Below, piece after piece: positions 45,831-55,023 of a stretch of DNA of 64,000 bases (position 1 is its first letter; the number at the start of each line of letters is the position of its first letter). The position numbers were made by a program, and so were the translations under genes. This stretch comes from an uncultured Verrucomicrobiales bacterium (lineage in GTDB: Bacteria; Verrucomicrobiota; Verrucomicrobiia; Verrucomicrobiales; Akkermansiaceae), in assembly GCA_949373085.1 (NCBI GenBank), contig CASICJ010000004.1:103260-167259 (forward strand), written 5' to 3'. A model generated the notes under the pieces. The model saw nothing but the letters and a program-made list of their open reading frames with translations, was not told where the DNA came from and did not search any database.

Positions 45831-45897
45831 CTAGATTAAAAAAATACTTAAGTTCCACTAAAAAACATCCTATCCGAACACAAGGCAAATCCTCTTA

Positions 45898-45929
45898 ATG
45901 CTAGAAATTCGCTTTTGGTGGGAAATGGT
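45898..45929 (+). repeat. island repeat, partial copy E
   Basis: ATGCTAGAAATTCGCTTTTG followed by GTGGGAAA matches the left ~30 bases of copies A, C and D with few changes; the rest is missing, and the truncated DUF1552 frame starts where it ends. Confidence 0.6.
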
Positions 45930-47297
45930 GACCTGATCAACCTCTCCTCCTGCCATTCGTCAGTCGACTCCAGGCGGCGGGAACTTCTGCGGGCGCGCCC
46001 AAACGATTCCTCTTCGTCGTGAAATCGAGCGGGCTCACCCCGGCTGAACTGGTGCCGACCGAACTCGTTTCAACGATGGTCAGGCCAGGCGAGAAAGAGG
46101 GGTGGCCCGAGGAATTAGAGCGCACCGAAAAGTTACTCGATCTGCCGCTGGCGAACCACCAACTCCCAAGTTCACTCTGCTCGCTGGAACCATTCAAGGA
46201 TCAATTGACCATCTTACAAGGACTCTCCGGCAAGATGTGCCGCGGAGGTCATTCGGCCTGGTATGGTGCTCTGGGGTGTTATCACACCGGTGATGAAGGC
46301 AACCCGGGACGCCCTATCTCCGCAACCATTGATGGAGCCCTCGCCCGTGCTCTTCCATCGATCTTTCCCCACATTGGTTTGACGCTCGGAGGCAAAGTTC
46401 TTTCAGATGTCAAAGACTCCGTCGTCTACCCCGGTATCTCGGCAGTCGATATCGACCGACCACTCTCCTATCAGGCAAATCCCAACATCGCCTTTCAGAG
46501 TCTCTTCGGCATTGCCGCTACTGGGAAAGACGCAGCAGCGGAACAGAAGGTTCAGGCGCTGTTGCTTGATCACATGGTTGACGATATCAAACGTTTCCAA
46601 GACGCTATTGGAAACGAGGATCGTGAGAAACTAGATCATTACTTGGGGGCATTCGAGGGCCTGCAGGATCGCAGTCGACGCTTGAAAGGCATGGAAGCGA
46701 GGATTCGAAAACATACCCCCCAAATCTCCGATAAATACACCTCTGAAGTAGAAACCGATCGATTGGAAGCTCATTTCGACATGGCAGGTGCCGCGCTTAT
46801 CTCGGGGATCTCGAATGTTGTCACTATTCGTGCCGATACCTTGGACGTGACCTACCGTGGTCTCGGGATTTCTAAACACGTTCACGGCCTAGGGCACGCT
46901 GAGACGGTCAATGGGATGACGCCGGTCGAAGCCCGCCGTCGGATCCGCACCTTTCATCTCGACCAGATTGGTCGCGTGGCGGCCAAGCGCAAAGCAGTCC
47001 CTGAAGGGGATGGCACGATGTTGGACAATACTCTGATTATTTACCTCAGCGACGCCGCTGAAAAGCACCACGGAAGTTGCCTCGAATGGCCGTTCATCTT
47101 ATTGGGGGGGACTGGCGGGGTGTGGTGGACGTTACCTTCAATATCCGGGCTATGGAGCCGAAGGTCATCGCACCATCGCCAACCTCTACAACACCCTAAT
47201 GCACGAGGCGGGAAAGCCGCAGGATCAGTTCGGGCGCCTGGATGTTAATCTGACGAAAGACCTACAACGAGGTCCCTTACCCGAATTGATGACTTAA
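45926..47297 (+). pseudogene. DUF1552 protein, truncated 5' and frameshifted 3'
   Basis: About 400 codons match a DUF1552 protein (APKRFLFVVKSSGLTPAELV near the start, LIIYLSDAAEKHHG near the end). The usual export signal is absent: the frame opens after a stop at the edge of repeat copy E with LLLPFVSRLQAA and no ATG. Near 47118-47130 the frame shifts by one base; the true C-terminus (RYLQYPGYGAEGHRTIANLY to GPLPELMT) continues in the next frame to the TAA at 47295. DUF1552 genes normally follow a DUF1587-1595 cytochrome gene, which is missing. Clearly broken. Confidence 0.8.
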
Positions 47298-47530
47298 ACC
47301 TAAAAAGTCGCTTTTTTGCAAGATTTTAGAGGGTTTGAGCTGAGAAGATGGGGCATTAATCGTTGAGTCTGGTGGCATGATAAGCGGTGTAGCAATTGAT
47401 CCAGAGAAAGTGGCAGAATATTTTAGAAAAACTAAAGCTAAGACCTAAGATTATTGATTATAGTCTGAGCTAGAGAAGGGGCATGGTTATTGTTTTGTTG
47501 AGTAACTTGTTGTGATAAACCTTCGCAGTA

Positions 47531-48157
47531 ATGAAGATTTTAGCATCCATTTTAGCTCTGTTTTTTGTCTGCTCTCTCCTGTCCCGTGCAGCGGACGGGT
47601 TCACTACGATTTTTAACGGTAAGGACCTGTCGAAGATCAAAACCGCCGGTAACTGGAAGATCCAGAAAGATGGCTCACTTTACCTCGAGCCAAGGCCCGG
47701 CGAGAAGGGCTGGTCGCGTTATGGTTCCTACCTTTGGCTCAAGGAGGATTACGAGGACTTCGTGTTCGACTTCGAGTATAAGCACGAGAATGGTGGAAAT
47801 TCAGGACTCTATTTTAGGATTTACGATGAGACTGACCCGACTGCGCACGGCTTCGAGGTGCAGATTCTTGATTGCTTTGGTAAGAAGAAACTCGGCCAGC
47901 ATGATCTTGGAGGAGTAATTCAGACTGCTGGCCCTCTAGCTAACGGCTCGAAGCCCGCCGGTGAATGGAATCGCATGGTGGTGACAATGAAGAAAGGCAG
48001 ATTGAGCGTGGTCCTCAACGGCAAGACGGTCCAGGACAAGCTGGACCTGGCTGCCAGTAAACCGAAGAATAAGAAGTTGGCGGATTCAGGAAAAATCGCC
48101 ATTCAGGACCATGGCCAGAAGTTTTGGGTACGCAACCTGAAGATTAAGGACCTCTAG
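47531..48157 (+). CDS. secreted DUF1080 (3-keto-disaccharide hydrolase) protein
   Basis: 208 residues with a signal peptide (MKILASILALFFVCSLLSRA). The DUF1080 jelly-roll signature is present: FTTIFNGKDLSKIK, FVFDFEYKHENGGNSGLYFR, FEVQILDC and GEWNRMVVTMKKGRLSVVLN. Members include 3-keto-glycoside hydrolases, and others only bind glycans. It stands alone, just right of the island, with normal base composition. The Gfo/Idh/MocA oxidoreductase near 58 kb could supply 3-keto sugars, but they are not linked. Confidence 0.9.
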   Translation: MKILASILALFFVCSLLSRAADGFTTIFNGKDLSKIKTAGNWKIQKDGSLYLEPRPGEKGWSRYGSYLWLKEDYEDFVFDFEYKHENGGNSGLYFRIYDETDPTAHGFEVQILDCFGKKKLGQHDLGGVIQTAGPLANGSKPAGEWNRMVVTMKKGRLSVVLNGKTVQDKLDLAASKPKNKKLADSGKIAIQDHGQKFWVRNLKIKDL

Positions 48158-48367
48158 GCCCAGACTTCTCTGTCAGCAAGGCTTCAAGGATACAATTGGT
48201 GAAGTTGTGAAGTGCCTGCTCGTTCTGGGTTAGGGCGCTCTATACCTGGACGGAAAAATTACCGCCACGGAAAATGCTTTGGGTTTAACTTTTGATCGAA
48301 CGGAAAGTCGGTGCTACGCCGACAGGATGGAAACCTGATTGTGCGACCGTCTTCCGATCGGTCTGTT

Positions 48368-50110
48368 TTAGCATGATTCATGTTGGGACTTAGTTTCAAG
48401 AGTGTTGGGCCACCGGATTTCGACCCCTCGTTTGACAAGGGTGTCTTGAAATTCGGTAAGGAGTTTCTTATTCTTATAAAAGTGCTCAGGGTTGGTGGAT
48501 TTTGCGATGGATTCACTCACAAGAATCCCGGCAACTTCTCCGATATTCCATTCGACTGGATGGAGTCGGTAGCAGCCATTGGTTAAATGGGTTGTCCCGA
48601 TATTTTTTGACGCTGGAATGAGATTCTTAATACGCCGAGGAATGAGCGCGCCGAGAGGGATTTCAAATGGAAGTGTTGCAAAGTCGATGTAGTTGTCGCC
48701 TCCTGAGCTGGGGTGAAGATCAATTTGATAATGTCCGATACCGACTGAGTCTGGATAGCGCTTAGCTCTCAGTCCCTCGGCGTCATTGAGTCCCTTTATT
48801 TCCATTCGATTTTTCACGCCACAATGCTGCTCTAGAATAGTTGTGAGGGCTTTGATACGGCGTGATTCTCGAACGTAGGGATACTTAGCAAGTCCGTCAC
48901 TGGTCCCCATAATGTCATTCCTTAAACGTAAACCTGGCCAACCTTGGCCACCATCATCCCGTGGAGCTTCAGTTTGCAGCCAATAGAGCAGCGAAAGGCT
49001 TAATTGTTTTGCTCGGGCGATGTGGTATTTTTGTTCCTCACGCGTCACATCGACTAGATTTCCTAGTAAATAATCGTTCTGTGGCCAATTAATCAGACTG
49101 ATGTCCTGTAGGCCACTTTCAGGTAGGAAATTTTTAGCGGCTAAAATTCGGCGATACGTCCAGAGGTTAATAATACCTGTTTGGTGCGGGCCGGTTGGAT
49201 TAAAACCTAATCGTTTAGAGAGGCCACTGGAGGGATGGGTATAGTTGAAGTCTAGGAGGTGTCCCGGCCAAGGCGGCGTAATTTCGGGTATAAAGTTTTT
49301 CCAGAATTCATATTCACGAGGTTGGTCGATAGTATAGTTTTCACCTTCGTTGTGATCAACAGCGAAACACATAGTGAAGGCCTGTTGATTGGATCTGGAG
49401 GCTTTCTCTGGCATGTGCAATTCACCAGTGGCACTTTTGCCTTCTGTTCCCACCACATGTTCGCACTGAGCCATTGGCAAAAGCTCACCTAACTCCGTGG
49501 CATCGGCAAAAAAACGGCCACGCAGAATCAATTGCTTGTTGCTCTCGAGATTCAACACCTCGACTGATTTGACTTCATCATTATCGGCTTCGACTGCCGC
49601 AGGGATGGTTTGTTTTAACAGCGTCAACTTGCCAGAGGATATGAAGGGTTCCAATCTACTCTCGATGCAGGCTAAGGCTACTCGGGGAGCATGGCAAAGG
49701 CGGGAAACCGAGCCGCTGCCGGGGTTCAGGGTTTCATTGCCACGGGCATCTTCAGTGAGTGGGTAATTCTTTTTATAGTGGCGGCGAATTGCGTTTCGTA
49801 AGTCGCGGTATGTTTGTGTGCACCCGAAGTCTTCGATCCACTGATGTTCATCTGGGGGGACCCCTTGAGAGGTTAGTTGCCCACCAATCCAGTCAGTCTC
49901 TTCGGTCATAATGACCGTCAGTCCAGATTGGAGTGCTGATAAGGCTGCGGCGCAGCCTCCTAGGCCGCCACCGATTACCACGAAATCTACGCTTAATTCT
50001 TTCGGTGGAGTTTTTGCTTTATAGCATCCAGATAATCCCAATGAAAAAGCGGGTAGTCCTAGCGTAGCAAAGCTTTCTCGGCGGGTGATTTGATGTTTTC
50101 TAAAAGCCAT
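48368..50110 (-). CDS. Tat-exported FAD-dependent oxidoreductase
   Basis: 580 residues. The N-terminus has a twin-arginine motif (ITRRESFATLG) and a following lipobox-like LGLSGC, so it may be a Tat lipoprotein. FAD-binding Rossmann motif VVIGGGLGGCAAALSALQSG, then MTEETDWIGGQLTSQGVPPD, which is typical of the FAD_oxidored family. The C-terminus carries NIGEVAGILVS. This family is common in Verrucomicrobia and Planctomycetes polysaccharide loci; the substrate is unknown. Confidence 0.88.
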   Translation of the reverse strand: MAFRKHQITRRESFATLGLPAFSLGLSGCYKAKTPPKELSVDFVVIGGGLGGCAAALSALQSGLTVIMTEETDWIGGQLTSQGVPPDEHQWIEDFGCTQTYRDLRNAIRRHYKKNYPLTEDARGNETLNPGSGSVSRLCHAPRVALACIESRLEPFISSGKLTLLKQTIPAAVEADNDEVKSVEVLNLESNKQLILRGRFFADATELGELLPMAQCEHVVGTEGKSATGELHMPEKASRSNQQAFTMCFAVDHNEGENYTIDQPREYEFWKNFIPEITPPWPGHLLDFNYTHPSSGLSKRLGFNPTGPHQTGIINLWTYRRILAAKNFLPESGLQDISLINWPQNDYLLGNLVDVTREEQKYHIARAKQLSLSLLYWLQTEAPRDDGGQGWPGLRLRNDIMGTSDGLAKYPYVRESRRIKALTTILEQHCGVKNRMEIKGLNDAEGLRAKRYPDSVGIGHYQIDLHPSSGGDNYIDFATLPFEIPLGALIPRRIKNLIPASKNIGTTHLTNGCYRLHPVEWNIGEVAGILVSESIAKSTNPEHFYKNKKLLTEFQDTLVKRGVEIRWPNTLETKSQHESC

Positions 50111-50264
50111 TTTGAGACAAATAAATCTGTGAAGGGTGATCGGAGAATTTATCGCTCATAGCCTAGTCTTTTCGTCTATGGTATTAGCGATTCAATCTAA
50201 ATATTTCGCTACGTTTATAAGAGTTTTAAACAGGTGGGCTAATTGTAGTATCGAGAGATGAAAG

Positions 50265-50292
50265 ACCTTCGAGCCATATTTGACTCGAAGGT
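50265..50292 (-). terminator. terminator of the LamG/TSP3 gene
   Basis: A nine-pair perfect stem (ACCTTCGAG with CTCGAAGGT) around a ten-base loop, 17 bp after the stop of the minus-strand gene. On that strand it is followed by CTTTC; on the plus strand by TTATTTTT, so it may act in either direction. Confidence 0.6.
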
Positions 50293-50308
50293 TATTTTTA
50301 AAATGAAA

Positions 50309-52603
50309 CTATCGGACTTGCCGTACTCTGAAGAAAAGTTTGCTACTCTTTGTGAGTGTGGGGAGTTGCACCGTGGTGGTATCGCCCTGACTGGGGATGT
50401 CATCGATCACTTCTTCCCATTCATCAAATCCAAGAGTTTCTGACATATCGATGGAGTAGTTAGCTTGGCCTCGCGAGTTCCAAGTTAGAGATGCCTGGTC
50501 AGTATCTGCTTCATAAGAAATTGCAGTGATTGCAAGTTCAGCGGACCCACCCCCAAACAATTCAATCGGAGTTGCTCCCCCTGCTAGGGCTGCTATTTGG
50601 TCCTCTTTTAGGGCGTCAGAGTAAACAGCCAAGTCGTCGATACGACCTGATAAGCTATTTGCTGAATTGGGCTCACCACCGATTGTGAAGCTCCCGTCGA
50701 GTGGCAGGAGATCAGGAACATTTGGTTTTTCAGCGACTTTAATGCCATCGACCCAGATCTCAAGATCGCCAGAGATTTCCCGCTGAAAGACGAAGTGCTG
50801 CCATTGGTTCTCAATCACAACGCCACCTACCGTCAGGCGGCCCGGGTCACAACATCCTGCAACATCAACGAAAACCGTACCATTACTCCATGGGGTATGC
50901 GCTTGGAAACCGCGGAAATTATTCCCAGCATCTGGAGCGATCAACCAAAAAGCGCTACTCTGAGTCGCGCCAGTATTGAATTGCCAAAAGCTTACTGCAA
51001 CGGCATTGGTTCCGTTGATTTTTTCAAAATGATCGCCAATGTCTACCATCGCCATAGAGCCATCGCCAGGAAAGGCGAGGTCGAGGGCCTCATCTCCTGC
51101 GGCTCCGGAGGCGCCCTGGCCATCGATAGTGATCGAGGCATCGACAAGCAGTGACGCATCAGGAGCATTCCCCATTTGGTCAGCAGCTTGGCCATTGAAG
51201 TCATAGTAGACGAGGAGCTCCTGGGTTGATGGAACACTTTCGGCTAAGGTTGGATCGGTTCCAAACTGTAACTCGGTTGAATCACTGTAGCCATCATTGT
51301 CGCTGTCAGTTGAGTTAGGGTCGGTTCCCGGCTGACTGGAATCACGGAAGGGAAGATTTGGATTTTCAATACCATCAAGGAGTGAGTCACCATCACTATC
51401 GTTATCGAGTGGATTGGTTCCGGTATTCTCTAGATCAACAAAGATTCCGGTTCCACTCTCCACCCCATCTTTTAAGCCATCGTCGTCGGAGTCATCGTTA
51501 TCTGGACTTGTACCCGCTATAAATTCATCGATATTTGACATGCCGTCATTATCGAGATCTTCGGTGGCGTCATTAAGGGCAGGATTGAGCCCGTTTGCTG
51601 TTTCGTATGCATCGGGAATCCCATCGAAATCGGAATCATCATTGGCGGGGATCAGCGACCGAGGGTCTTCTCCTACCGCTAATTTAGCAATTTCGTCCGA
51701 GCTCAAACTATCTGCAAAGATTGCGAAATCATCAATTTGACCACTGATATTGCCACCTTCGTTATCAGTTCCAATGAGAAGTTGACTGAAATCTGAAGGA
51801 AGAACGCTGTTATTGTTGCCTGATAGAATAAGAATGCCATCAACCCAAACTTCTTTCAAAGACCCATTTTTCTGAAAGACGATGTGCCTCCATTGGCCAA
51901 GAGTCGTGATGCTTGAGCCATTCCCATTGATTCTTTGTGATGCTGCATCACAGCATCCTGCCGTATCGAAGTAGACGTTACTATCACTCCAGGTTGCATG
52001 AACCCCGATACCTCTTTGATTTCCACTAGTGCTTGGCGAGAGAGCTCGGAAAGATGAGCTGGCGGTTACGGCACTAAGATTCTGCCAGAAGGAAACTGCG
52101 AATTGGTCTTGTCGTGCGGCGATATTGAAAATCCCTCCTGACTCCACTGTGATACCAGTCCCATTTTGCCCAATATCTCCCATATCAATGGCTCTGTCTC
52201 CAACCGCTCCACTTCTGCCTCCACCATCATCAGTGTAAGCTGTGGTCCCCATTAAAGTTCCTTCGAATCCTTTAATGAGGTCATTTGTTTTGGTTGGTTC
52301 TGATACCTCGTTAAAATCCCAATAGGCTAAAATATCCAAGAGCCCTGTCCGGAGAGGTCGAGATATGGGAGTTGTCGGGTCTGATGTGCTTAAAAGAGCT
52401 TCAAGCCCGTCATTGAATCCGTCCCCATCCGTATCTTGATTAAGAGGATCTGTGCCGGTATCATTAGCATCAACATAAGTCCCAGTGTTTGTTTCTGCTC
52501 CGTCTAGAATTCCGTCTCCGTCAGTATCGATTTCTTGTGCTGAAAGAGGAGTCGAAACAGCTATGGAGATAGCTAGTAAAAAGGTCGTTTTTTTGCAGTG
52601 CAT
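50309..52603 (-). CDS. secreted LamG and thrombospondin type 3 repeat protein
   Basis: 764 residues. Signal peptide, a first calcium-binding TSP3 block (DTDGDGILDGAETNTG and similar D-x-D-x-D-G loops), a LamG/concanavalin-like domain (about 95-290), a second long TSP3 block (about 300-450, DSDGDSLLDGIENPN), a second LamG domain (about 455-680) and a C-terminal beta region ending WEEVIDDIPSQGD. It is likely a surface adhesin or carbohydrate-binding protein whose rod needs calcium. The two LamG domains share the same ending (GRIDDLAVYSDAL versus GQIDDFAIFADSL), so they arose by duplication. Confidence 0.88.
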   Translation of the reverse strand: MHCKKTTFLLAISIAVSTPLSAQEIDTDGDGILDGAETNTGTYVDANDTGTDPLNQDTDGDGFNDGLEALLSTSDPTTPISRPLRTGLLDILAYWDFNEVSEPTKTNDLIKGFEGTLMGTTAYTDDGGGRSGAVGDRAIDMGDIGQNGTGITVESGGIFNIAARQDQFAVSFWQNLSAVTASSSFRALSPSTSGNQRGIGVHATWSDSNVYFDTAGCCDAASQRINGNGSSITTLGQWRHIVFQKNGSLKEVWVDGILILSGNNNSVLPSDFSQLLIGTDNEGGNISGQIDDFAIFADSLSSDEIAKLAVGEDPRSLIPANDDSDFDGIPDAYETANGLNPALNDATEDLDNDGMSNIDEFIAGTSPDNDDSDDDGLKDGVESGTGIFVDLENTGTNPLDNDSDGDSLLDGIENPNLPFRDSSQPGTDPNSTDSDNDGYSDSTELQFGTDPTLAESVPSTQELLVYYDFNGQAADQMGNAPDASLLVDASITIDGQGASGAAGDEALDLAFPGDGSMAMVDIGDHFEKINGTNAVAVSFWQFNTGATQSSAFWLIAPDAGNNFRGFQAHTPWSNGTVFVDVAGCCDPGRLTVGGVVIENQWQHFVFQREISGDLEIWVDGIKVAEKPNVPDLLPLDGSFTIGGEPNSANSLSGRIDDLAVYSDALKEDQIAALAGGATPIELFGGGSAELAITAISYEADTDQASLTWNSRGQANYSIDMSETLGFDEWEEVIDDIPSQGDTTTVQLPTLTKSSKLFFRVRQVR

Positions 52604-52873
52604 CGTGATTATTATCCTAAAAAGTGAACCCTAGATTATTTCTAACAAAAGAGTGCCGTCAATTAGCGATTTAAGAATTGCTAGGCGGTTAGCCCTTAGG
52701 ATTATATTGGAGGAGAGGTAGAAAATGCTTACGTTAGAGTAAGCGGATAAGCTGCAAATGGTTTTAGGGACAATAAATTGGCTAGAGTCTCGTTATATCC
52801 TTTGAAATTAAACGAGAATTACTTGCAACTTGTGCGAGCCTTGTCGGTTTAAACAATGCTAAAAGGAAATATC

Positions 52874-54214
52874 ATGAATAAATTTATAATTCTGAATGTT
52901 GTATGGGTTTTCGTTGCTGTAGGCGCTTTTTATGTTGGGAAGAATGATAAATCGAGAGGTTCCGAAGCAGAGACTTCTGATGGAGGTGGTAAGAATCGAT
53001 CGAGTCAGAATCGATCGAGTCAGGTGAGATCCTCCTCTACTGAAGGTGGCAAGGAAGGGAGCTCCACAAATGCTTCGGCTAGCGGATTATCACAGGGAGT
53101 AACATTGGCGCAATATCAACGGGAAACGGATACTTTGGTGGCCAACAAATTGTTTGCAGATCTTCTCCTCTCGTTAAAGGCAGAGAACGCACAAGAGGTT
53201 TTCGAGGCTTTGCTAGAAAAGCGAAGAAATGGTGGCGAGACTGGCGAGCAAATGGGTTTTTTCCTCGAAGCTTGGGGGAAGCTTGATGGCGAAGCGGCCC
53301 TCGCGGCAGTTGAAGAGCTTGGTGGCGATGGTCGCCGCCGAGGATTTGCTTCAATTTCTGCGATGAAAGGTTGGGCAAGTTCGGATCCTACTGCGGCACG
53401 GGCTCACTTAGAGGGACTCGAAGCTGGGTTTGAAAAAGGAATGTTAGTCCAAGGAGTTGTAAGCGGAATGGCTTCGATTGATCCTCAGTCGGCTACGGAG
53501 TTTGTATTAGAAATGGATGAGGCTCGACGTGCAGAAGGTGGAGACGGCGGAGAGGATCGCTGGAGAGGGTATGCAACTGATCGGCAGATGGAAGTCATCG
53601 CGCGTGCTCAGATGCAGCAAGGAATGTCCCAGGCAACCGTATGGGCGGAATCGCTTCCAGATGGGAGTATCAAATCTTCGGCCTTCGATCGAGTAGCAGA
53701 GAATTATGCTCAGAGTGACCCCGAAGCTGCTGCCGAATGGGTGAAGTCTCATGCCGACCAAGAATATGCTGAACGCGCTGTTCGCGAAGTTTCTGAAGAG
53801 CTTTCTCGCAAAGATCCTGCTGCTGCAGTCAGTTGGGCCGAAGAACTTCCCGAGGCCACGCAAGGAGCTGCAATGAGACAGTCTATCGAGCAATGGACTC
53901 GGCAAGATGCAGAGGCAGCAGGAGTGTATTTAACGACAATGGAGGAGTCAGCGAGTCGTGACGCTGCAGTGAGTTCGTTTGCCCGAACTCTGGACCGAGA
54001 AGATCCTGTTGTGGCAGCTGAGTGGGCTGCTTCGATTTCTGATGAGGGCACTCGTAATGAAACACTTCAATCGGTTGGCCGTTCATGGGTGCAAACCGAC
54101 GCTGAGGCCGCTAAAGCTTGGCTTCCGAATAGTGGACTCTCAGAAGAGGCTCAAGCTGAGGTGATTGAAAGTGCCGAGCGTGGTGGTGGCCGCAGATTTG
54201 GTCCGGGGCGTTAA
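52874..54214 (+). CDS. membrane-anchored helical-repeat protein of unknown function
   Basis: 446 residues from the ATG at 52874, which has AAAGGA at good spacing. One N-terminal membrane helix (FIILNVVWVFVAVGAFYVG), a Ser/Gly/Asn-rich linker with NRSSQNRSSQ repeats (to about 80), then helical repeats of about 30 residues built around D-P-x-A-A-A-x-W (SDPEAAAEWVKSH, KDPAAAVSWAEEL, EDPVVAAEWAASI, TDAEAAKAWL). No enzyme motif. Similar repeats occur in predicted secreted proteins of Verrucomicrobia; I infer a binding or scaffold solenoid. Confidence 0.75.
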   Translation: MNKFIILNVVWVFVAVGAFYVGKNDKSRGSEAETSDGGGKNRSSQNRSSQVRSSSTEGGKEGSSTNASASGLSQGVTLAQYQRETDTLVANKLFADLLLSLKAENAQEVFEALLEKRRNGGETGEQMGFFLEAWGKLDGEAALAAVEELGGDGRRRGFASISAMKGWASSDPTAARAHLEGLEAGFEKGMLVQGVVSGMASIDPQSATEFVLEMDEARRAEGGDGGEDRWRGYATDRQMEVIARAQMQQGMSQATVWAESLPDGSIKSSAFDRVAENYAQSDPEAAAEWVKSHADQEYAERAVREVSEELSRKDPAAAVSWAEELPEATQGAAMRQSIEQWTRQDAEAAGVYLTTMEESASRDAAVSSFARTLDREDPVVAAEWAASISDEGTRNETLQSVGRSWVQTDAEAAKAWLPNSGLSEEAQAEVIESAERGGGRRFGPGR

Positions 54215-54569
54215 TCGTATTCTTCCCCATTTTTGAAATTACGCTTGGGTTCTTTTTCTAGACTAGTTCTCAATAGGATTGAATGCCTAGTGCCTTGTTT
54301 TTAATACGAGTGAGGTAAAGATCTGCTGTGCTGTGGAGAGTCGAACTATCGGGATCATTGGGTTTGTCGAAAGTCCGTGTCTGTGTTGATGACTTTGATT
54401 TCACTTCTATGGCTGACTGAGAGAAAAGGCTTTTGATCGTTGCTTGGATCATCGAGGCCCGCGGTAATTAGTCCTTTTAAGCCGAGCTAATATGCTGGTG
54501 GGCTCTTTTTTACCCTTGAGAAGGATTTTTCTTGTCAAGACGTGCGGGGCATCGTTTTCTTTTTCTGCT
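54215..54569. other. 355 bp with no intact gene
   Basis: No supported gene. A minus-strand frame ending at 54270 (ADLYLTRIKNKALGIQSY) has a plausible protein tail but no recognisable family or start, and may be a gene remnant. Confidence 0.4.
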
Positions 54570-54704
54570 ATGAAGATGATTTCTATTATTATCGCGTGCG
54601 CCAGTCTGGCTCTTTTCTCGAGCTGCACCTGCACTAAAGCCGCCTCTTGCTGTGGCGAGGGTGGAGAGTGTTGCAAAGATGATTCAAATCACTCGCACAA
54701 GTAA
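54570..54704 (+). CDS. small Cys-rich lipoprotein
   Basis: 44 residues. MKMISIIIACASLALFSSC is a lipoprotein signal with a lipobox-like FSSC. The mature peptide is CTCTKAASCCGEGGECC followed by DDSNHSHK: seven Cys and two His in about 26 residues, a metal-binding composition. The gene is closed by a clear terminator. It is likely to bind Cu, Zn or another thiophilic metal, or to be a redox peptide, but this rests on composition only. Confidence 0.65.
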   Translation: MKMISIIIACASLALFSSCTCTKAASCCGEGGECCKDDSNHSHK

Positions 54705-54741
54705 TTCCGGCCCCGCCAGCGGCGAGGTTCCCATCACTTTC

Positions 54742-54774
54742 AAACGTGTCAAGGATCACCTTGGCACGTTTTTT
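54742..54774 (+). terminator. terminator of the Cys-rich lipoprotein gene
   Basis: AACGTGTCAAGG pairs with CCTTGGCACGTT (one mismatch) around ATCA, followed by a T run. Confidence 0.85.
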
Positions 54775-54836
54775 CGGGTGGTGGTTGAAGAAATAAAGGC
54801 TTGTAGTAATTTTCTTTGAATAGTTTTCTTCAACTC

Positions 54837-54908
54837 ATGAAATTTATCCTTTTGCTGCCGATCATTGCGAGTGTTTTGTCAATGTCTCCCGTGTCACTTT
54901 CAAACTAG
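54837..54908 (+). pseudogene. isolated signal-peptide remnant
   Basis: A 23-codon frame (MKFILLLPIIASVLSMSPVS...) that is a complete signal peptide and then stops at TAG. No mature protein follows in any frame that I can connect, so it appears to be the 5' stub of a deleted secreted-protein gene. Confidence 0.4.
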
Positions 54909-55023
54909 AGTTAGGATGGAGTCACCAGAAGGATGCAGAAAAAGAAGATCAAGCAACCACAGAGGTTCTTGATAAGTGAATTTTGAGTCGCTTTGAACTA
55001 CAAGGAGGGAATGACAGGACGGA

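Noticed and set aside
39616..45929. Integron attC sites and a gene-cassette array
   Set aside because: The repeats share conserved ends but show no RYYYAAC...GTTRRRY pair or long self-complementary arms, and there is no integrase gene in the window.
47298..47530. A duplicated tRNA-Ser 3' end marking the right border of the island
   Set aside because: I searched by eye for the T-arm/acceptor sequence and found no second copy.
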